A stretch of 64,000 nt of DNA from an uncultured Clostridia bacterium. Lineage in GTDB: Bacteria > Bacillota > Clostridia > Christensenellales > Aristaeellaceae. The notes under the pieces were generated by a model. It had not been told where the DNA came from. It did no database searches and was given only the letters and a program-made list of their open reading frames with translations. Numbering within the stretch: position 1 is the stretch's first letter; every line of letters begins with the position of its first letter. The DNA lies in the NCBI GenBank assembly GCA_934670175.1, contig CAKUOX010000004.1, forward strand, positions 1-64,000. Direction: 5' to 3'. The position numbers and the translations under genes are program-made. Below, piece by piece: positions 7,247 to 16,181 of this stretch.

Positions 7247-8209
7247 ATGATCGAAGTCATTTATCACGATGGAGACACCATCGTTCCATGCGCGCCCGGA
7301 CAGGCCAGCGGCTTTGAAAATGCTGCGGGCAGCGGACAGGTGCACTGCTATTCCCTGTTTGACGGCGTGAGCGCCATGCTGATGCGGCTGGAAATGCAAT
7401 CGTATATGGAAACGCGCAGCCGCTCAGAAATGCTTGAGATCAATTTTTGCGCCAACGGGCGCTTTGAAACGGTTTTTTCTACACGGGAGCACGTTTTGCT
7501 GAAGCCGGGCGATATGGCCGTCAGCTGCTGCGACGGGGTGCATGGCGTGCAAAGCGAATCTAGATTTCCTCTGGGCTATTACGAGGGCGTCTGCCTTGAG
7601 GTCGCGCCGGGCGCTGCGCTGCGCTGGATACAACGCAATGCCCCTGCGTTTTCCATAGATTTTTCGGAATTGAAGCGCGGCCTGCTGGGGAAAAGGTGGT
7701 ATATGTACGGTGGGGCAGGCCCCCGCTGCGAGCATGTTTTTCGAGAGCTGTGCGAAAACGCCGCCTATCAGGACATACAGCTCCTGCGGCTGAAGGTGCT
7801 GGAGCTGCTGATGCTGCTGTGCCGTATCCCGAGGGAGGTCGAGGCGGGCGCCTATTGCTCAGCAAAGCAGGCGGCACTGATCCGGCATCTGCGCGACCAT
7901 TTGCTGACGGACAGGGAGGACTACGTTTCTCTCGCGCAGCTGGCGGCGGAGCACGAAATATCCGTGTCGCATTTGCAAAAGCTGTTCAAGCAGATCTATG
8001 GCGTGCCCATTTATCATTATATCAAGGAATACCGCCTGGAACAGGCGGCGGTCGCGCTGGTTCGCGGCGCGCAGTCGATCACCCAGATCGCGCAGGACGC
8101 AGGCTATGATAACGCCAGCAAATTCGCGGCGTGCTTCAAGGCGCGCTATGGCGCGACGCCGACGCAGTATCGCGCCAGCGCAAAGGAAGCGTCAAAACGG
8201 AGCTGTTGA
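7247..8209 (+). CDS. AraC family transcriptional regulator
   Basis: A 320-residue regulator with an N-terminal cupin-like sensing half (about 1-200) and a C-terminal double helix-turn-helix (about 225-318: LAAEHEISVSHLQKLFKQIYG and ITQIAQDAGYDNASKFAACFKARYG). The ATG at 7247 follows GGGGGGAG and fits the family; the frame is open further upstream, but that part overlaps the hydrolase remnant. It lies just upstream of a secreted ZinT-like protein and two ABC half-transporters, the arrangement seen with YbtA-type regulators of siderophore uptake, so it probably activates the genes after it in response to an imported metal complex. The ligand is unknown. Confidence 0.9.
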   Translation: MIEVIYHDGDTIVPCAPGQASGFENAAGSGQVHCYSLFDGVSAMLMRLEMQSYMETRSRSEMLEINFCANGRFETVFSTREHVLLKPGDMAVSCCDGVHGVQSESRFPLGYYEGVCLEVAPGAALRWIQRNAPAFSIDFSELKRGLLGKRWYMYGGAGPRCEHVFRELCENAAYQDIQLLRLKVLELLMLLCRIPREVEAGAYCSAKQAALIRHLRDHLLTDREDYVSLAQLAAEHEISVSHLQKLFKQIYGVPIYHYIKEYRLEQAAVALVRGAQSITQIAQDAGYDNASKFAACFKARYGATPTQYRASAKEASKRSC

Positions 8210-8296
8210 ACGAAAATGGAGTGGTGCGAAGCGGGAAGATATGCTAAAGTATCTTGCGGTTAGAGGAATTTAACCAATAGATATGGAGGTACTGTT

Positions 8297-8965
8297 ATGA
8301 AAAGAAAACTTGCTGTGCTTGTACTTGCTGTGGTATGCCTGCTGACGTCTGTCGGCTATGGCGAAAACACCGACTATCTGGCCTCGATCAGCGGCACCTA
8401 TGTGGAGCTGTTCCCCGTGCTTTCTCAGGAAGCGTATCGCAGCGACTGGCTTGAAGCCACCACGCCCCTCGTAGGCGAGGAAAATGCGGAAGCTGCTACG
8501 GATATGCTGCTTTCCATGTGCATGGCGGAGCCCTATGGCGATGCGGCTGCGGAAAAGTATGCGGCAGATCCGGACAGCATGGCCTTCAACTGCTATTTTC
8601 TTGGCGGCGTAGCAAAGTTTGTGATGGACGGCGACAGCATCACCGGCCTGGACGCGCAGGGACAGACGGTTTTCTCCCACAATTATCAGCTTATGGACGT
8701 GAAAAATGAAAACGGCTTCATTTTCTACCAGAGCACCGACGCCGATTCCGGCGAATTCACCTATTTCGCATTCTCTCCCGACACGATGGAGAGCACCTAT
8801 CACCTGGAATTCCGCTATGCGGAGGATATTGCGGATCTGCAAAGCTGGTTCGAAGGTAATTACGCCTATTGGAATGCTGCCGGCATCGCCGAGGACTGCG
8901 ATGCGCAGACTGTGAAGAACTGCATCGAGCTGTTCGCGACGGAAAACCTCTCCGGCGAAGAATAA
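8297..8965 (+). CDS. Secreted ZinT/lipocalin-like protein of unknown function
   Basis: A 222-residue protein with a signal peptide (hydrophobic to about 20, probable cleavage near VGYG) and an acidic mature part. The core (ISGTYVELFPVLSQEAYRS, MAFNCYFLGGVAKFVMDG, FTYFAFSPDTMESTYHLEFRY, YAYWNAAGI) recalls the calycin-like ZinT/YodA fold that binds divalent metal, but I cannot confirm the His ligands of ZinT, and only a few His are present. GGAGG precedes the ATG. Its place between an AraC regulator and a siderophore-type ABC pair supports a role in capturing a metal or metallophore at the cell surface; that is inference. Confidence 0.65.
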   Translation: MKRKLAVLVLAVVCLLTSVGYGENTDYLASISGTYVELFPVLSQEAYRSDWLEATTPLVGEENAEAATDMLLSMCMAEPYGDAAAEKYAADPDSMAFNCYFLGGVAKFVMDGDSITGLDAQGQTVFSHNYQLMDVKNENGFIFYQSTDADSGEFTYFAFSPDTMESTYHLEFRYAEDIADLQSWFEGNYAYWNAAGIAEDCDAQTVKNCIELFATENLSGEE

Positions 8966-8982
8966 TAACTTTTGCCGCAAGC

Positions 8983-9020
8983 CCGCACACTCGTTTCGTT
9001 TTACGCAAACGGGCGTGCGG
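8983..9020 (+). other. Long imperfect stem-loop in the gap before the ABC genes
   Basis: CCGCAC (8983-8988) pairs with GTGCGG (9015-9020) and CGTTT (8992-8996) with AAACG (9007-9011). No U-run follows, so it is not a clear terminator. It may protect or segment the mRNA between the abundant secreted protein and the transporter. Confidence 0.45.
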
Positions 9021-9057
9021 AGCTGTCAAATCCAAAGCAACAAGGAAGGGAACTGCC

Positions 9058-10827
9058 TTGAAGAAGCAATCCAATTTATCTCGGCTGATGGGCTATGCAG
9101 GCGGACATCGGTGGTTTACCTACGCCTCCTGGGTGCTGGCAGCGCTCAGCGCGCTGGTGGCGCTGCTGCCGTTTGTCTATATCTGGAGGATTCTGAGGGA
9201 CGTCCTCAACGTCGCCCCGAACTATTCGCAGGCCGTCGACATTTCGCACTATGGCTGGATAGCGGTGCTGTTCGCCGTGCTGGCCTACCTCATTTACGTC
9301 GGCGCGCTGCTGTGCTCGCACATGTCGGCGTTTCGCGTAGCGACCAATCTGCGCCTTGCGGCCTCGGAGCAACTGGCAAAGCTGCCCCTGGGCTTTACGG
9401 AGACCTTTGGCAGCGGCAAGCTGCGCAAGATCATTCAGGAGAGCACCGGCGCGGCGGAAACCTATCTAGCCCATCAGCTGCCGGATCAGAGCAGCGCCAT
9501 GGCGACGCCCATCGGCCTGCTGGCACTGCTTTTCATATTTGACTGGCGGCTCGGACTTCTGAGCCTGATTCCGGTGATTTTGGGCTTTGTTATCATGTCG
9601 GCGATGACCGGCAAGCGCATGGCGGAAAAGATGCGCCAGTATGGCAACGCGCTGGAGGCCATGTCCAACGAGGCCGTAGAATATGTGCGCGGCATACCGG
9701 TTGTCAAGACCTTCGGGCAGTCCGTGTTCTCCTTCAAGAAGTTTAAGGCGACCATCGACGAATACGAAAAATGGGTCGTTGCCTACACGCGGGATATGCG
9801 CCTGCCGATGATGCTCTATACAGCTGCGATCAACGGCGTGTTCGCGTTTCTCATTGCGGGCGGGCTGATCTTTACGCGGCAGGGCGTGACGCCGCAATTC
9901 ATGCTGAACCTGCTGTTCTACATCGTCATCACGCCGGTCATTTCGTTGACGCTCACAAAAATGATGTATATGAGCGAGAACAAAATGATCGTCGCCGATG
10001 CCCTTTCTCGCATCGACAGCGTGCTGGACGCCGCGCCCATGACAACGGGCGCGGAGCCGCGGCACCCGAAGGACAGCTCTCTGGAGTTTAAGGACGTACA
10101 CTTCAGCTACGATGGCAAGACGGACGTCATCAACGGCGTTTCCCTTTCCGTTAAGCCGCGACAGACGGTGGCGTTTGTCGGGCCGTCCGGCGGCGGCAAA
10201 TCCACACTGGCGAGCCTCGCCTGTCGGTTTTTTGACGTTGGGAGCGGCAGCGTTTCCATCGGCGGTGTGGATGTGCGGGACATTCCCAAGGCGGAGCTTA
10301 TGGATACGGTGTCCTTCGTGTTCCAGAACAGCCGCCTGCTCAAGGGAAGCATTCTGGACAATGTGAAGCTGGGCAGGCCGGACGCCACAGAGGACGAGGT
10401 TCTTTCGGCATTGCAGGCTGCACAGTGCATGGATATTGTCGAAAAGCTCCCCGATGGCATCCATACGGAGATCGGCAGCAGGGGCATCTATCTCTCCGGC
10501 GGCGAGCAGCAGCGCATCGCCATTGCGCGCGCCATGCTGAAAAATGCGCCGATCCTGATTTTGGATGAAGCCACGGCCTTTGCGGATCCGGACAATGAAG
10601 CCAGGGTTCAGGCTGCGTTTGCGGAGCTTGCGAAGGGCAAGACCGTCATCATGATCGCTCACAGGCTCTCGACTGTGGCGGACGCGGACTGCATCTATGT
10701 GGTGCAGGATGGCCGCATTGCGGAAAGCGGCACGAAGGACGCGCTCTGCGCGCAGAACGGGCTGTTTGCTCAGATGTGGCGGGACTATCAGTCCTCCGTA
10801 CAGTGGAAGGTCGCAAAGGAGGGATAA
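9058..10827 (+). CDS. ABC half-transporter, exporter fold (YbtP/IrtA-like), subunit 1
   Basis: A 589-residue half-transporter: six membrane helices (about 1-310) fused to an ATPase. Walker A GPSGGGKST, signature LSGGEQQR and Walker B ILILDEAT are intact. I set the start at TTG 9058, eight bases after AAGGAAGGG, because the frame upstream is an extension with no family match. The next gene encodes the partner half, so a heterodimer is expected. Exporter-fold pairs beside AraC regulators and Fec-type importers (YbtPQ, IrtAB) import metallophores. A multidrug exporter is the main alternative. Confidence 0.88.
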   Translation: MKKQSNLSRLMGYAGGHRWFTYASWVLAALSALVALLPFVYIWRILRDVLNVAPNYSQAVDISHYGWIAVLFAVLAYLIYVGALLCSHMSAFRVATNLRLAASEQLAKLPLGFTETFGSGKLRKIIQESTGAAETYLAHQLPDQSSAMATPIGLLALLFIFDWRLGLLSLIPVILGFVIMSAMTGKRMAEKMRQYGNALEAMSNEAVEYVRGIPVVKTFGQSVFSFKKFKATIDEYEKWVVAYTRDMRLPMMLYTAAINGVFAFLIAGGLIFTRQGVTPQFMLNLLFYIVITPVISLTLTKMMYMSENKMIVADALSRIDSVLDAAPMTTGAEPRHPKDSSLEFKDVHFSYDGKTDVINGVSLSVKPRQTVAFVGPSGGGKSTLASLACRFFDVGSGSVSIGGVDVRDIPKAELMDTVSFVFQNSRLLKGSILDNVKLGRPDATEDEVLSALQAAQCMDIVEKLPDGIHTEIGSRGIYLSGGEQQRIAIARAMLKNAPILILDEATAFADPDNEARVQAAFAELAKGKTVIMIAHRLSTVADADCIYVVQDGRIAESGTKDALCAQNGLFAQMWRDYQSSVQWKVAKEG

Positions 10828-10829
10828 AT

Positions 10830-12560
10830 GTGATCGAGAGAATTCAAAGCGCAACTGCAAGCTCTCCGGAAGGCGCGCGGGGACTGGTAAAGGGCGTGCT
10901 GGCCTGTGCGTTTCAGAATATCGCCTTCATGCTGCCTACCAGCCTGCTCTATTATCTGGTGTGGGATCTGATGGCGGGAAGGACGGCTGGCAGGGCCGCG
11001 CTTTATGTGTGCGGCTGTATCCTCTGCTTTGCGCTGATCCTGCTGACTACCTGGTTCCAGTATAACGGCACCTTTTTCACCACCTACCTGGAAAGCGGTA
11101 AGCGGCGGCTGACGTTGGCAGAGCGGCTGCGCAAGCTCCCGCTGTCCTTCTTTGGCAAGCGCGATCTAGCAGATTTGACCAGCACCATTATGGCGGATTG
11201 CGAGGTTTTGGAAAAGAGCTGCTCCCACTTTATCCCCGGCCTGTTCGGATCGCTCATTTCTACGATTCTGATTTCGCTGGGCCTGTTCAGCTTTGACTGG
11301 CGCATGGCGCTGGCGGCGATGTGGGTGATTCCGGTATCCATCGCCATTTTGCTGGGCAGCTACAAGGTACAGGATCGCGTGCAGAAAAAGACGATGGCGG
11401 TCAAAATGGCCTGCGCCGACGGCATTCAGGAGTACATTGAAACCATTCGCGACTTGAAGGCCAACAATGCGGAGGACGCTTATCTCGGCGGACTTTCCCA
11501 AAAGATCCGCGCTGTGGAAAAGCAGACCATTTCTGCCGAGCTGACCACCGCTGTGTTCGTCTCCTCCGCCAGCATGGTGCTCAAGCTGGGCATCGCTTCC
11601 GTAGCGCTGACCGGCTCCGTGCTGCTGATCAACGGCGGCATCGACGTGCTGACGCTGCTGCTGTTCCTGCTGGTGGCCTCCCGCCTGTATGATCCCATGC
11701 AGGGCGCGCTGCAGAATCTGGCAGCGATCATCGCCATGCGTACCAACGTGGCGCGTATGGACGAAATTCAGGAATATCCGATCCAGACCGGCAGCGAAAC
11801 GCTTACCAATCAGGGCTGCGATATCGTGTTCGACCATGTGGGCTTTGCCTACAATTCCGGCGAAACGGTGCTGAAGGATGTGTCATTTACCGCCAGGCAG
11901 GGCGAGGTCACGGCACTGGTCGGCCCCTCCGGCGGCGGCAAGACCACCGTATCCCGCCTGGCCGCGCGCTTCTGGGATTATCAGAAGGGCCGCATCACCG
12001 TGGGCGGCATGGATATTTCAAGAATGGATCCGGAAAAGCTGATGAGCCTTTTTTCCATCGTTTTCCAGGATGTAACGCTGTTTGACAACACCATTATGGA
12101 GAACATTCGCCTTGGACGTAAGGGCGCTACGGACGCGGAGGTGCTGGCGGCGGCCAAACTGGCCAATTGCGACGAATTCGCGGAAAAGCTGCCGGACAAA
12201 TGGAATACGAACATCGGCGAAAATGGCTGCGCACTTTCCGGCGGCGAGCGGCAGCGCATTTCCATCGCCAGAGCGTTTTTAAAGGATGCGCCGATCATCC
12301 TGCTGGATGAGGCCACGGCCAGCCTGGATGTGGAAAACGAGACCCTCATTCAGACGGCGCTGTCTCGGCTGATCCAGAATAAAACGGTGCTGATCATCGC
12401 GCACAGGATGCGTACCGTCGCCGGTGCAGACAAGATCGTGGTGCTGGCCGACGGCGTGGTTGCCGAACAGGGCAAGCCCGATGCGCTCTATGCGCAGAAT
12501 GGAATCTATACCCATATGGTCGATCTGCAAAACGGCAGCCAGAAATGGACGATCAAATAA
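10830..12560 (+). CDS. ABC half-transporter, exporter fold (YbtQ/IrtB-like), subunit 2
   Basis: A 576-residue partner of the preceding half-transporter, with the same plan: about six helices to residue 300, then the ATPase with Walker A GPSGGGKTT, signature LSGGERQR and Walker B IILLDEAT. The start is GTG at 10830, 2 bp after the previous stop and preceded by GGAGGG. A longer frame reading back into the upstream gene is spurious. A hairpin terminator at 12578-12600 closes this unit, separating it from the Fec-type genes that follow. Confidence 0.88.
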   Translation: MIERIQSATASSPEGARGLVKGVLACAFQNIAFMLPTSLLYYLVWDLMAGRTAGRAALYVCGCILCFALILLTTWFQYNGTFFTTYLESGKRRLTLAERLRKLPLSFFGKRDLADLTSTIMADCEVLEKSCSHFIPGLFGSLISTILISLGLFSFDWRMALAAMWVIPVSIAILLGSYKVQDRVQKKTMAVKMACADGIQEYIETIRDLKANNAEDAYLGGLSQKIRAVEKQTISAELTTAVFVSSASMVLKLGIASVALTGSVLLINGGIDVLTLLLFLLVASRLYDPMQGALQNLAAIIAMRTNVARMDEIQEYPIQTGSETLTNQGCDIVFDHVGFAYNSGETVLKDVSFTARQGEVTALVGPSGGGKTTVSRLAARFWDYQKGRITVGGMDISRMDPEKLMSLFSIVFQDVTLFDNTIMENIRLGRKGATDAEVLAAAKLANCDEFAEKLPDKWNTNIGENGCALSGGERQRISIARAFLKDAPIILLDEATASLDVENETLIQTALSRLIQNKTVLIIAHRMRTVAGADKIVVLADGVVAEQGKPDALYAQNGIYTHMVDLQNGSQKWTIK

Positions 12561-12577
12561 CCTGATGGCCAGTGTGG

Positions 12578-12611
12578 GCGCAGCCTTTATCGGGTTGCGC
12601 TTTACTTTACC
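12578..12611 (+). terminator. Intrinsic terminator after the ABC pair
   Basis: GCGCAGCC (12578-12585) pairs with GGTTGCGC (12593-12600), with one G-U pair, and is followed by TTTACTTTACC. It splits the import locus into two transcription units. Confidence 0.65.
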
Positions 12612-12703
12612 TGAAGCGCATTCAAACAAGCCGCGTATGCGGCATACATGGATCGCAAAATTAAATTTTTGAAAATGTGTCGTTTTATATCCCCCCGACC
12701 GGC

Positions 12704-12732
12704 TTGTGCGGCGCCCTTCATGGTGCTAAAAT
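12704..12732 (+). promoter_or_regulatory. Promoter of the Fec-type import operon
   Basis: TTGTGC (12704-12709), 17 bp, TAAAAT (12727-12732), 35 bp upstream of the binding-protein ATG. No clear Fur or DtxR-like dyad was recognised. Confidence 0.6.
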
Positions 12733-12767
12733 CTTTCTATAAGCTGCAACGGAGGCAAATACTATCC

Positions 12768-13838
12768 ATGAAAAGAATATTTATGCTGTTTATTGCGCTC
12801 TGCCTGATGTCGGGCATGCTTTTGCCGGCATATGCCGAGCCTGAAACGCGCGTGATAAGCGACTGTCTGGGACGCGAGGTCGAGGTGCCCGCCAGCGTGG
12901 AGCGCATTGTCTGCACCGGCGTGGGCGCGCTGCGCTATGTGTGCTATCTGGGCGCGCAGGATCTGGTGGTCGGCGTAGAGGAGCACGAGACCGAGGCGTT
13001 GCTTCAGCGCCTGTATACCTATGTGAACCATGAGCAGTTTTCGCAGCTGCCCATCATCGGCATGAAGGACGAACCCGATCCCGAGGCGCTCATCGCGATC
13101 GACCCGCAGGTGATCGTCATGAGTGCGTATCTGGACGGCGCGGATGACCTTCAGGCCAAAACCGGCATTCCGGTCGTGGTTGTGCCCGGCAGCGACAGCA
13201 CGCTGGACGACAAGGCCTATGAAACCCTTCGTCTGCTGGGTGAGCTGCTCGGCCGCGAGGATGATGCCGCAGAGATCAGCGATTATTTGCGGGGCGTCGC
13301 CGCCGATCTGGAGGCACGCACAGCGGATATTCCCGATGAAGAAAAGCCGAGCGTGTACATTGGCGGCGTGTCCTTCAAGGGTCAGCACGGCTTTGAAGGC
13401 ACCGAGGCGCATTACGGCCCCTTCGAGCTGATTCATGCGCGCAATCTGGCCGATGAGGTGTCGGGACAGAGTAGCGCTTTCAACATCGATCCGGAGCAGG
13501 TGCTTTCATGGGATCCGGACGTGATCTTCCTGGACTACAACGGCATGCCGCTGATTAACGAGGACTATGCCAAAAATCCGGACTTTTACGACGCGCTGAC
13601 CGCCGTGGCGGAGGGCAGGGTATATGCCCAGATCTCGTTCCGTCACTGCGCATCGAATCTTGAGACCGCACTGGCCGACGCTTACTATGCGGCGAGCGTG
13701 CTCTATCCGGAGCGCTTTGCCGATGTCGACCCTGCCGAGAAGGCAGACGAGATATTCGAAAAGCTGCTGGGCAGGCGCGTGTATGGCGAACTGGCGGAGG
13801 CCGGCTATGCGTTTGAACAGATCAACATCGGCGGCTGA
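12768..13838 (+). CDS. Periplasmic-type Fe/metallophore substrate-binding protein (FecB/BtuF-like)
   Basis: A 356-residue class III binding protein: signal peptide to about residue 23 (cleavage PAYA-EP), then RVISDCLGREVEVPASVERIVC, the usual opening of this family, a long middle helix and SWDPDVIFLDYNG in the second lobe. It would hand an iron or other metal complex to the permease. Unlike most Gram-positive homologues there is no lipobox Cys after the signal peptide, so the protein would be released or held by another contact. ATG at 12768 with GGAGG at 12 bases; the frame further upstream crosses the promoter. Confidence 0.9.
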   Translation: MKRIFMLFIALCLMSGMLLPAYAEPETRVISDCLGREVEVPASVERIVCTGVGALRYVCYLGAQDLVVGVEEHETEALLQRLYTYVNHEQFSQLPIIGMKDEPDPEALIAIDPQVIVMSAYLDGADDLQAKTGIPVVVVPGSDSTLDDKAYETLRLLGELLGREDDAAEISDYLRGVAADLEARTADIPDEEKPSVYIGGVSFKGQHGFEGTEAHYGPFELIHARNLADEVSGQSSAFNIDPEQVLSWDPDVIFLDYNGMPLINEDYAKNPDFYDALTAVAEGRVYAQISFRHCASNLETALADAYYAASVLYPERFADVDPAEKADEIFEKLLGRRVYGELAEAGYAFEQINIGG

Positions 13839-14868
13839 ACGCAGGCTGTACAACTGCGGCAATCACGGGCGCAGCGTCGCATTTTTAGCGGCGCTGCTGG
13901 CCGTGCTTTTGGGGGCGGTGCTGCTTTCGCTGCGCGCGGGCTCTTATAATACGCCCGTTGGCGAGCTGGTCAAGGGCATTTTCGGTTTGGCGGCGGATAA
14001 AAAGGTCAACATCGTGGTGCGCGCCAACCGCCTGCCGCGCATTTGTACGGCGATCGTCGCGGGCGCGGGTCTGGGCGCATCCGGCTGCGTGCTCCAGGCG
14101 GTGCTGCGCAATCCGCTGGCCTCCGCGTCCACGCTGGGCGTTTCTCAGGGCGCGAGCTTCGGTGCGGCGTTTGCCATCATCGTGCTGGATCTGGGCGGCA
14201 GCGTCCTGTCGGGCGCGCTGATCCCGCTGCTGGCGTTTGCAGGCAGCATGGGCGTGGCGCTGGTCATTCTGGCGCTGGCGCGGCTGAAGCAGATTTCGCC
14301 GGAGGGCATCGTGCTGGCAGGCGTGGCGATCAGCTCCATGCTGACGGGCGCAACCACGTTGATCCAGTATTTTGCAGATGAGGTGCAGCTGACAACGCTG
14401 GTGTTCTGGACATTTGGCGATCTCGGCAGTACGAGCTGGGCGGACATTCGCATCATGGCGGCGGTGGTGGCGCTCGTGGGCGCGTACTTCATGCTGCATC
14501 GCTGGGATTATAACGCGCTGCTGGGCGGTTCGGAGACTGCGACCAGCGTGGGCGTGAACGTGCGCAGGCTGACTATGGTGAACATGATCCTCTGCTGCCT
14601 TACGGCGTCCACCGTCGTATCGTATATCGGACTCATCAGCTTTATCGGTCTGGTCGCGCCGCATATCGTGCGGCAGGTGGTGGGCAGCAACCATGCCTAT
14701 CTGATTCCGGGCTCGATGCTCGCGGGCGCGACGCTGCTGCTGCTGGGCGATCTGCTCTCGCGCGTGGTTGTCAGCCCGATCGTACTGCCCATCGGCGCAA
14801 TTACGTCGTTCCTGGGCGGGCCACTGTTTCTGTATCTGCTGTTTAAGGGGAATAAAAAATCATGCTGA
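13807..14868 (+). CDS. FecCD family ABC permease
   Basis: A 353-residue permease with nine to ten helices. FecCD motifs are RLPRICTAIVAGAGLGASGCVLQAVLRNPLA (about 78-108), the GASFGAAF segment and, towards the C-terminus, GLISFIGLVAPHIVRQVVG, which contacts the ATPase. The ATG at 13807 overlaps the binding-protein gene by 32 bp and has GGAGG (13796-13800) six bases before it, so translation is coupled. The initial stretch is hydrophilic and unusually long, so a later start cannot be excluded. Only one permease gene is present, so a homodimer is expected. Confidence 0.9.
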   Translation: MRLNRSTSAAERRLYNCGNHGRSVAFLAALLAVLLGAVLLSLRAGSYNTPVGELVKGIFGLAADKKVNIVVRANRLPRICTAIVAGAGLGASGCVLQAVLRNPLASASTLGVSQGASFGAAFAIIVLDLGGSVLSGALIPLLAFAGSMGVALVILALARLKQISPEGIVLAGVAISSMLTGATTLIQYFADEVQLTTLVFWTFGDLGSTSWADIRIMAAVVALVGAYFMLHRWDYNALLGGSETATSVGVNVRRLTMVNMILCCLTASTVVSYIGLISFIGLVAPHIVRQVVGSNHAYLIPGSMLAGATLLLLGDLLSRVVVSPIVLPIGAITSFLGGPLFLYLLFKGNKKSC

Positions 14869-15614
14869 GCGTAAGAAAATTGAGCTTTCACTATCGCGGC
14901 GGGGATCCGATTCTGCGGGACGTTTCCTTCGACGCCGAGCCGGGGCGCTGCGTGGCGCTGCTGGGCAATAACGGCGCGGGCAAGAGCACGCTGCTCAAGT
15001 GCGTGAACCGCATTTTACAGGCGGATGCGGGCAGCGTGCGCCTGAACGATACGGAGCTGCTGTCACTGCCGCAGCGGGAAATTGCCCGCCGCATCGCCTT
15101 TGTGGCGCAGACGCTGCCGCAGACCCAGCTCACGGTATACGACACCGTGCTGCTTGGCCGCCGCCCGTACATGAAGTGGGGGTTCACGGCGGAGGACCGG
15201 CAGATCGTGGAAAACGTGCTTGCACAGATGGAGCTTACCGGCATGCGCAGCCGCTATGTCGATCAGCTCAGCGGCGGCGAGCAGCAGAAGGTGATGCTGG
15301 CACGCGCGTTGGCGCAGCAGCCGAAGGTGCTGCTGCTGGATGAGCCGACCAGCAATCTGGATCTGCAGAACCAGCATCAGGTACTCGGGATCGTGCGCAG
15401 AATCTGCGAGGAAACGGGCATTACGGCGCTGGTCATCATTCACGATCTGAATCTTGCGCTGCGCTACTGCGACCGCTTTCTGATGATGCGCGACGGTGAG
15501 ATCTGCTTCTACGGCGGGCCGGAGATCGTGAGCCGGCAGTCGATCGATAAGGTCTACCGCATTCAGGCGGACGTGGTGAATGTTAACGGCAAACGGGTCG
15601 TGCTCGCGGGCTGA
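14862..15614 (+). CDS. ABC ATPase, FecE/BtuD type
   Basis: A 250-residue ATPase of the iron-complex uptake family: Walker A GNNGAGKST, signature LSGGEQQK, Walker B VLLLDEPTSNLD and the H-loop IIHDLNLALRY. It overlaps the permease gene by 7 bp and completes the binding protein/permease/ATPase importer. The same operon continues into an FmdE-family gene. Confidence 0.93.
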   Translation: MLSVRKLSFHYRGGDPILRDVSFDAEPGRCVALLGNNGAGKSTLLKCVNRILQADAGSVRLNDTELLSLPQREIARRIAFVAQTLPQTQLTVYDTVLLGRRPYMKWGFTAEDRQIVENVLAQMELTGMRSRYVDQLSGGEQQKVMLARALAQQPKVLLLDEPTSNLDLQNQHQVLGIVRRICEETGITALVIIHDLNLALRYCDRFLMMRDGEICFYGGPEIVSRQSIDKVYRIQADVVNVNGKRVVLAG

Positions 15615-15634
15615 TGAAAATGGAGGATATGCGT

Positions 15635-16156
15635 ATGGATCTTTGGGAAAAATGCGTGGCGTTTCACGGCCACGCCTGCGGTGGGCTGACCATTGGCTAT
15701 AAGGCGGCGCTCTACGCCATCGAGCTGCTGGATCTTCAGTTTTCAGAGGATGAAAAGGTCGTCTGCATCGCTGAAAACGACGCATGCAGCGTGGACGCCA
15801 TTCAGGTGGTGCTGGGCTGCTCTGTGGGCAAGGGCAATTTGCTGTTTCACATGCGCGGCAAGCAGGCCTATTCGTTTTATGAGCGCGACAGCGGCCGCTC
15901 CGTGCGGCTGGTGTTGAAGGATCGGCCGGAGAATATGACCCGTGAGGAATCCTTCGCGTATTATCAGCGCCTTGAACCAAAAGACATGTTCGATGTGAAG
16001 GAAGCGACATGTGCGCTGCCGGAGCCGGCGCGGATATTTGATTCCTATCGCTGCGAATGCTGCGGTGAAACGGCGGGTGCGAACTGGATCCGTATATCAA
16101 ACGGCAAAAAGCTCTGCCTGGATTGCTATCAGGCATATGATCGCTTCCATGTATGA
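15635..16156 (+). CDS. FmdE family protein with C-terminal zinc finger
   Basis: A 173-residue protein of the FmdE family, named after a gene of the molybdenum formylmethanofuran dehydrogenase operon of methanogens; the bacterial role is uncertain. Seen: FHGHACGGLTIGYKAA (family His/Cys metal-site signature), ENDACSVDAIQVVLGC, and a C-terminal CECCGE...CLDC zinc ribbon. In clostridia it often sits beside Fec-type ABC importers, as here, hinting at handling of the imported metal or a haem-like compound inside the cell. Start at 15635 (GGAGG, 8 bases); an earlier ATG at 15614 overlaps the ATPase stop and is an alternative. Confidence 0.85.
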   Translation: MDLWEKCVAFHGHACGGLTIGYKAALYAIELLDLQFSEDEKVVCIAENDACSVDAIQVVLGCSVGKGNLLFHMRGKQAYSFYERDSGRSVRLVLKDRPENMTREESFAYYQRLEPKDMFDVKEATCALPEPARIFDSYRCECCGETAGANWIRISNGKKLCLDCYQAYDRFHV

Positions 16157-16181
16157 CTGTGATAAACGGAGGATATAGCAC

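Noticed and set aside
13624..13806. Upstream extension of the FecCD permease frame
   Set aside because: It overlaps the end of the binding-protein gene in another frame; the ATG at 13807 with GGAGG gives the expected permease length.
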